DNA from: Actinomycetota bacterium | GTDB lineage: Bacteria > Actinomycetota > Actinomycetes > S36-B12 > UBA5976 | Assembly (NCBI GenBank): GCA_017853815.1 | Contig: JAFMIT010000018.1 | Coordinates: 1-20,069, forward strand | Direction of reading: 5' to 3' | DNA: 20,069 nt | Shown here: in pieces, positions 15,490 through 20,069 of the stretch | How the letters are laid out: each line of letters starts with the position of its first letter | Numbering within the stretch: the stretch's first letter is position 1 | Made by a program: the position numbers and the translations under genes | The notes under the pieces: model-generated | What the model was told of the DNA's origin: nothing | Databases searched by the model: none | What the model saw: the letters and a program-made list of their open reading frames with translations, nothing else

Positions 15490-17442
15490 GTGCCTGTCTC
15501 ATCTGTGTTCGACCAGCTTGAATCGCTCTTGCCGCATGTCCAAAAACCGGTTCAGTACGTTGGCGGGGAACTCAACTCGGTGGTGAAGGACTGGGATTCC
15601 GTGTCAGCCCACTGGGTGCTGATGTATCCAGATGCTTATGAAGTTGGCCTTCCTAATCAGGGTGTTGCAATTCTTTATGAAGTGCTCAACGAGCGAGAAG
15701 ACACCTTGTGCGAGCGCACGTATTCAGTGTGGACAGATCTTGAGAAGTTGATGCGTCGCGATGGCGTGCCACAGTTCACAGTCGATGCGCATCGTCCCGT
15801 AGGCGCATTCGATGTGTTCGGTTTGAGTTTTGCGACGGAACTCGGGTACACCAACATGTTGACTGCGATTGACCTTGCGGGCATCCCACTGCACGCAGCC
15901 GATCGAACTCTCGACCATCCTTTTATCGTGGCCGGCGGCCATGCCGCGTTCAATCCTGAGCCGATCGCCGATTTCATTGACATTGCCATTCTCGGTGACG
16001 GCGAAGAAGCAGTGATTGCACTGACCGAAATCCTTGTGCAGTGGAAATCTGAAGGTCGGCCTGGCGGACGCGATGAGTTCTTGATTCGCCTCGCGCGCAC
16101 TGGCGGCTTCTACATTCCACGGTTTTACGAAGTGGAATATCTTGAAGATGGTCGCATCCGACGCGTGACACCGAGCCATCCTGAAGCACCATGGCGAGTG
16201 TCGAAGCACACGGTGATGGATCTCGACAACTGGCCGTACCCCAAAGCTCCGCTTGTGCCGATGGCTGAGACTGTGCACGAACGGGCTTCGGTCGAAATCT
16301 TCCGCGGTTGTACGCGCGGCTGTCGCTTCTGCCAAGCGGGCATGATCACACGACCAGTGCGCGAACGCAGTATCGAGACTGTCGGCAAAATGGTGCAGAA
16401 CGCGGTGGAGGTAACGGGCTTCGAAGAAGTTGGGTTGCTCTCACTCTCGAGCGCCGATCACTCCGAAATCCAAGGCATCGCAAAAGATCTCGCCGACATT
16501 TATGAAGGCACCCATACATCTCTGTCGCTTCCAAGTACTCGAGTAGATGCTTTCAATATCGATCTCGCCAACGAGTTGACTCGCAACGGTCGTCGCAGTG
16601 GATTGACGTTTGCGCCAGAAGGCGGCAGCGAACGAATTCGTGCCGTCATCAACAAAATGGTGACGGAAGAAGACTTGATTCGCACGGTAACCGCGGCATA
16701 TTCGGCAGGGTGGCGGCAGGTGAAGTTGTACTTCATGTGTGGCCTTCCAACCGAGACAGACGAGGATGTTCTGCAAATTGCGAAGCTCGCCAAAGAAGTG
16801 ATTCGGGCCGGTCGCGAAGTCACGGGTAGCCGAGACATTCGTTGCACGGTTTCGATTGGTGGCTTCGTTCCGAAACCGCACACTCCTTTCCAATGGGCTG
16901 CGCAACTCGATCACGAAACTACTGACCATCGATTGCACTTGTTGCGAGACGAGATTCGTCAGGATCGCAATTACGGCAAAGCTATCGGTTACCGCTACCA
17001 CGACGGAAAGCCAGGAATTGTTGAAGGCCTTCTATCGCGCGGGGACCGCCGCGTTGGCAAAGTGATCGAGACGGTGTGGCGTAACGGTGCCCGTTTCGAC
17101 GGTTGGCAGGAGCACTTCAGTTTTACAAACTGGATGGAAGCTGCGGATGCAGCGCTCGCCGACACTGCCGTCGACGTTGCCTGGTTCACGACACGCGAAC
17201 GTCAGCATGACGAAGTGCTGCCGTGGGATCACCTCGACAGTGGTCTTGATAAAGAATGGCTGTGGGAAGACTGGCAAGACTCGCTGAACGAAGAGTCGGT
17301 TGAAGATTGCCGTTGGACACCATGTTTTGACTGTGGCGTGTGCGACCAAATGAGCACGTCGATTCAGATTGGACCGACGCAGGGGACTGTGTTGCCGATG
17401 CCAGTGCTGAAGAAGTCGCTCTCGGTGACGCATGGCTCGTAA
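15490..17442 (+). CDS. TIGR03960-type radical SAM protein of unknown function
   Basis: 650 aa. The N-terminal half (to about residue 180) resembles a cobalamin-binding Rossmann domain (GLSFATELGYTNML; AILGDGEEAV) but I see no DxHxxG motif. The radical SAM core begins at RGCTRGCRFCQAG with Cys274, Cys278 and Cys281 for the 4Fe-4S cluster, followed by glycine-rich SAM-contact strands. Near the C-terminus is a Cys cluster CRWTPCFDCGVC (607, 612, 615, 618) that could hold zinc or a second iron-sulfur cluster. GTG start with GGAG (15478-15481) 8 nt upstream. It overlaps its TIGR03936 partner; in some bacteria the two are fused. Substrate unknown. Confidence 0.9.
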   Translation: MPVSSVFDQLESLLPHVQKPVQYVGGELNSVVKDWDSVSAHWVLMYPDAYEVGLPNQGVAILYEVLNEREDTLCERTYSVWTDLEKLMRRDGVPQFTVDAHRPVGAFDVFGLSFATELGYTNMLTAIDLAGIPLHAADRTLDHPFIVAGGHAAFNPEPIADFIDIAILGDGEEAVIALTEILVQWKSEGRPGGRDEFLIRLARTGGFYIPRFYEVEYLEDGRIRRVTPSHPEAPWRVSKHTVMDLDNWPYPKAPLVPMAETVHERASVEIFRGCTRGCRFCQAGMITRPVRERSIETVGKMVQNAVEVTGFEEVGLLSLSSADHSEIQGIAKDLADIYEGTHTSLSLPSTRVDAFNIDLANELTRNGRRSGLTFAPEGGSERIRAVINKMVTEEDLIRTVTAAYSAGWRQVKLYFMCGLPTETDEDVLQIAKLAKEVIRAGREVTGSRDIRCTVSIGGFVPKPHTPFQWAAQLDHETTDHRLHLLRDEIRQDRNYGKAIGYRYHDGKPGIVEGLLSRGDRRVGKVIETVWRNGARFDGWQEHFSFTNWMEAADAALADTAVDVAWFTTRERQHDEVLPWDHLDSGLDKEWLWEDWQDSLNEESVEDCRWTPCFDCGVCDQMSTSIQIGPTQGTVLPMPVLKKSLSVTHGS

Positions 17443-18193
17443 GGCGCCGGATCGAGAAATCATTCCTGTTGTCCAACGGGTTCGATTGCAATACGCCAAA
17501 CGCGGTCCATTGAAGTTCAGCAGCCATCGCGACTTTCAGCGCGCGTTTGAACGCGCTGTTCGGCGCATCGGTGTGCCGATGGCGTACAGCGCCGGCTTCA
17601 ATCCACATCCCAAAATTTCGTATGCCAACGCAGCGCCAACCGGCACCGCGAGTGAAGCGGAATACGTCGAGATTGGTCTGGCATCGCCTGTCGATCCCGC
17701 AAAGCTCCTTGCAGCGCTCCAACAGTCCATGCCCCGTGGTCTCGACATGGTCGATGCCGTCGTAGCGCGCACCCCTGACTTTGTCGAACGCCTCGAGGCC
17801 TCGATTTGGGAAATCGCCCTGCCTGGGGCGAACGCGGACGAAGTTGAACAAGGTGTGAGCCTGTTCCTCGCCGCCGACGACATTCAGGTGAGCCGAATGA
17901 CCAAGAACGGCCTGCGCACGTTCGACACCCGCGGCGCGGTGCTCCATTTGAGCGTTGAAGGCACGCAGACCACGGAATCTGGCCTTGTCTGTGTCATACT
18001 TCGGGTAGTTGTTCGGCATTTAACACCCGCCGTTCGGCCAGATGATGTGCTTTCTGGTCTCAGCCATGTTGCTGATCTGGTGTTCGAGGTTGCACCCCGC
18101 ATTACTCGAATCGCCCAGGGTCCGCTGGCAGAGTCCGGAAATGCGGTATCAGACCCACTAGGTCCCGACCGCCACACCGTCGACCACGAGTAG
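17432..18193 (+). CDS. TIGR03936 / DUF2344 radical SAM-linked protein
   Basis: 253 aa. The family signature is seen at the N-terminus: RLQYAKRGPLKFSSHRDFQRAFERAVRRIGVPMAYSAGFNPHP, then a conserved GTASEAEYVEI stretch. The fold and function are not established; it nearly always accompanies a TIGR03960 protein, here through an 11-nt overlap. The basic N-terminal part could bind nucleic acid, which would suit its position before RNase E, but this is inference. The C-terminal 30 residues are poorly conserved in character and lack a recognisable motif. Confidence 0.88.
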   Translation: MARKAPDREIIPVVQRVRLQYAKRGPLKFSSHRDFQRAFERAVRRIGVPMAYSAGFNPHPKISYANAAPTGTASEAEYVEIGLASPVDPAKLLAALQQSMPRGLDMVDAVVARTPDFVERLEASIWEIALPGANADEVEQGVSLFLAADDIQVSRMTKNGLRTFDTRGAVLHLSVEGTQTTESGLVCVILRVVVRHLTPAVRPDDVLSGLSHVADLVFEVAPRITRIAQGPLAESGNAVSDPLGPDRHTVDHE

Positions 18194-18239
18194 TCGCGAA
18201 GCCTCGGCTTTGCACCTCGGGTAGACCCAGAAGCTTTGA

Positions 18240-18296
18240 AGTCCCTCGGGACTCGCCTCACTCAGGTGAGGTTGACATACGCGCGACTCAGTCGCG
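18240..18296 (+). promoter_or_regulatory. Structured leader of the RNase E gene, three small hairpins
   Basis: Three perfect inverted repeats follow each other: AGTCC-CTCG-GGACT (18240-18253), CCTCAC-TCAG-GTGAGG (18256-18271) and CGCGAC-TCA-GTCGCG (18282-18296). Hairpins 2 and 3 both expose the sequence ACTCAG. They end 4 nt before the AAGGAAG ribosome binding site (18301-18307). Autoregulation of rne through its 5' leader is known in enterobacteria; a similar role here is inference. TTGACA (18272-18277) looks like a -35 box but no -10 follows at proper spacing. Confidence 0.4.
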
Positions 18297-18317
18297 TTGA
18301 AAGGAAGTCGGTTTTCT

Positions 18318-20069
18318 ATGACCGATCAGACTCCAGAAAACACCAACAGTCCAGCCGCATCAGAATCAGCTGCCAAGCGACCACGTCGTGCGGCATCCCG
18401 CCCAGCGGGACCACCCGCTGAGGGAGTGGCTGCAGATCAGCCGAACACCAAACCAGCAGCTAAGAAGCCAGTCAAGAAGGCTGCCAAGGCTCCTGCCAAG
18501 TCGCCTGCGCCAGCCGCCGCCGAAGCCGTCGCTCCTGCCGCAGCTGATGCTCAAAAACCAGCCAAAAAGCCGCTCAAGAAAACTCGGGGCGGTGCCAAGG
18601 CCAAAGTCGAGGCAAATGTTGATCAGGCAGGTTCGTCTGCGGAAGCGCCGAATGCGGCACTCTCAGCGGTGTTCCAAGCGCCAGATTCCGACAAGCCTGC
18701 CCGTCCTGCGGGGAATCAACGCAATCGAAACCGCAAGCCAAAGACCGATGAGGCGCAAGAGGCAACCTCAGATGCCGCTCCAGAGGCTCATGACGATTCC
18801 AGCGAAGGTGATGACGGCGACTCTTCTGGCAACTCCCGTCGTCGCCGTCGCCGTGGTGGACGTCGCCGCCGCAAGCCAGGCTCGCAGCCAGGCGTCGATG
18901 GCCAAGAATCAAACGAGTCTGACGGTGATGACTCCGACGAGGGCGACTCCGAAGAGAGCTCGGCTGACGATTCAGCAACCGATGGTTCAGCCTCGTCGCG
19001 CCGACGTCGCAACCGTCGCAAGCCTGGTGGATCAGAACACGGTGATGAGTCGAGTGCCGTCCGTGGTTCGACCCGCCTAGAAGCAAAGAAGCAGCGCCGC
19101 CGAGAAGGTCGTGAGGCCGGTCGTCGACGTGCGCCAATCCTTAGTGAAGCCGAGTTCCTCGCACGTCGCGAGAATGTTCATCGCGTCATGGTGGTCCGAC
19201 AGGTTCACGATCGCGTCCAGATTGCAGTCCTCGAGGACGATGTCCTCGTTGAGCACTACGTCAACCGCCAAAGCGGTTCGACCATGATGGGCAACGTTTA
19301 TCTCGGTCGCATCCAAAACGTTTTGCCAAGCATGGAAGCTGCGTTCGTTGATATTGGTCGCGGCCGCAACGCTGTTCTGTACGCCGGCGAAGTCAACTGG
19401 GATGCCGCTGGCCTCGAAGGCGAATCGAAGCGAATCGAAATGGCGTTCAAACCTGGCGATCCAGTCCTAGTGCAGGTGACCAAAGATCCCATTGGCCATA
19501 AGGGTGCGCGTCTGACTGCGCAGATTTCTATGGCAGGTCGTTTCCTCGTCTACGTTCCAGACGGCTCGATGACTGGAATCAGTCGCAAACTTCCTGAAAA
19601 AGAACGCAATCGTTTGAAGACGATTTTGCGATCAGCCTTGCCTGAAGAAGCTGGTGTCATTGTTCGCACTGCAGCAGAAGGTGCAGCTGAAGACGATTTG
19701 GTCCGTGACGTCGCGCGTCTGACGGCTCAGTGGCAAGACATTGAAGCAAAGTCCAAGACGGCATCTGCACCATCACTGTTGTACGCAGAACCTGATCTTG
19801 CGATTCGCGTCGTTCGTGACATCTTCAATGAAGACTTCAACGAACTCGTCGTGAGTGGCGATGACATCTGGGAGACGCTCGAGCAGTACGTCACCTATGT
19901 GGCACCAGACCTCGCTCCTCGCTTGCGCAAGTGGGTGGAGGCGAAGGATCTTTTCAACCACTACCGCATCGACGAACAGCTTGCTAAAGCTCTCGATCGC
20001 AAGGTGTGGCTGCCTTCAGGCGGCTCACTCGTCATCGATCGCACTGAAGCGATGACCGTCGTCGACGTC
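18318..20069 (+). CDS. rne: Ribonuclease E/G, truncated by the window end
   Basis: 584 codons are present with no stop; the gene continues beyond the window. It is an endoribonuclease of rRNA maturation and mRNA turnover. Residues 1 to about 285 are low-complexity: Ala/Pro/Lys-rich first, then alternating Arg-rich blocks (SRRRRRRGGRRRRKPGS) and acidic Ser/Asp/Glu blocks, probably disordered. The catalytic region starts at NVHRVMVVRQ, with the S1 domain from GNVYLGRIQNVLPSMEAAFVDIG. The last residues seen are EAMTVVDV, whose Asp583 corresponds to the first metal-binding catalytic Asp (D303 in E. coli). AAGGAAG lies 10 nt before the ATG. An N-terminal rather than only C-terminal extension is typical for actinobacterial RNase E. 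Confidence 0.95.
   Translation, partial: MTDQTPENTNSPAASESAAKRPRRAASRPAGPPAEGVAADQPNTKPAAKKPVKKAAKAPAKSPAPAAAEAVAPAAADAQKPAKKPLKKTRGGAKAKVEANVDQAGSSAEAPNAALSAVFQAPDSDKPARPAGNQRNRNRKPKTDEAQEATSDAAPEAHDDSSEGDDGDSSGNSRRRRRRGGRRRRKPGSQPGVDGQESNESDGDDSDEGDSEESSADDSATDGSASSRRRRNRRKPGGSEHGDESSAVRGSTRLEAKKQRRREGREAGRRRAPILSEAEFLARRENVHRVMVVRQVHDRVQIAVLEDDVLVEHYVNRQSGSTMMGNVYLGRIQNVLPSMEAAFVDIGRGRNAVLYAGEVNWDAAGLEGESKRIEMAFKPGDPVLVQVTKDPIGHKGARLTAQISMAGRFLVYVPDGSMTGISRKLPEKERNRLKTILRSALPEEAGVIVRTAAEGAAEDDLVRDVARLTAQWQDIEAKSKTASAPSLLYAEPDLAIRVVRDIFNEDFNELVVSGDDIWETLEQYVTYVAPDLAPRLRKWVEAKDLFNHYRIDEQLAKALDRKVWLPSGGSLVIDRTEAMTVVDV

Noticed and set aside
17186..18019. A 277-residue open frame antisense to the radical SAM pair
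   Set aside because: No recognisable domain, and both sense genes match conserved families over the whole span.
18272..18300. A sigma-70-like promoter with TTGACA for rne
   Set aside because: The -35 match is perfect but no TANNNT hexamer lies 16-19 bp downstream, and the segment is occupied by hairpin 3.
18388..19080. A 230-residue Arg/Gln-rich open frame on the plus strand
   Set aside because: It overlaps the RNase E gene in another frame. The frame from ATG 18318 is open to the window end and enters a recognisable RNase E catalytic domain, so this is a shadow of a low-complexity coding stretch.

Overview
The window is a chromosomal segment of an actinobacterium (Actinomycetota). The evidence is gene order and gene types: tRNA-Pro, tig, clpP1, clpP2, clpX, then valS, folC, a DUF4233 membrane gene, ndk, mreB, mreC, mreD, mrdA, rodA, a TIGR03960 radical SAM gene, its TIGR03936 partner, and RNase E/G. 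I know this block in nearly the same order from Streptomyces and relatives. Other actinobacterial marks are paired, non-identical ClpP subunits, a 'type 2' valyl-tRNA synthetase, candidate ClgR operators, and an RNase E whose disordered extension lies on the N-terminal side. G+C looks moderate rather than the very high level of Streptomyces, and spacing is compact. The species cannot be fixed from sequence alone.

Layout. Positions 1-71: 3' end of a tRNA (probably Pro) and its terminator. 106-4137 (+): protein quality control, with trigger factor at the ribosome, the two-ring ClpP1P2 protease, and the ClpX unfoldase. 4137-4716: a GNAT acetyltransferase gene on the minus strand, flanked by a perfect 33-bp inverted repeat built from 22-bp tandem units. 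4728-7298 (-): valS, divergent from folC. 7348-9490 (+): folC, a small membrane gene and ndk. 9629-15475 (+): the elongasome operon mreB-mreC-mreD-mrdA-rodA, tightly packed with overlapping start/stop codons, which directs lateral-wall synthesis and implies a rod-like cell. 15490-18193 (+): two overlapping genes of an uncharacterised radical SAM pair. 18318-20069 (+): RNase E/G, cut by the window end just after its first catalytic aspartate.

The most useful non-coding observations are these. (1) Two near-identical palindromes of the ClgR type (CGC-N5-GCG inside TTCGC...GCGAA) lie upstream of clpP1 and clpX, at distances from candidate -10 elements that differ by one helical turn. (2) The repeat-flanked GNAT cassette sits between convergent clpX and valS. 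(3) Three small hairpins in a row form the rne leader, two of them presenting the same ACTCAG segment. (4) clpX and valS have probable leaderless starts. Apart from the repeat-flanked cassette the region is conserved housekeeping DNA. I see no CRISPR array, insertion sequence, phage or defence gene.
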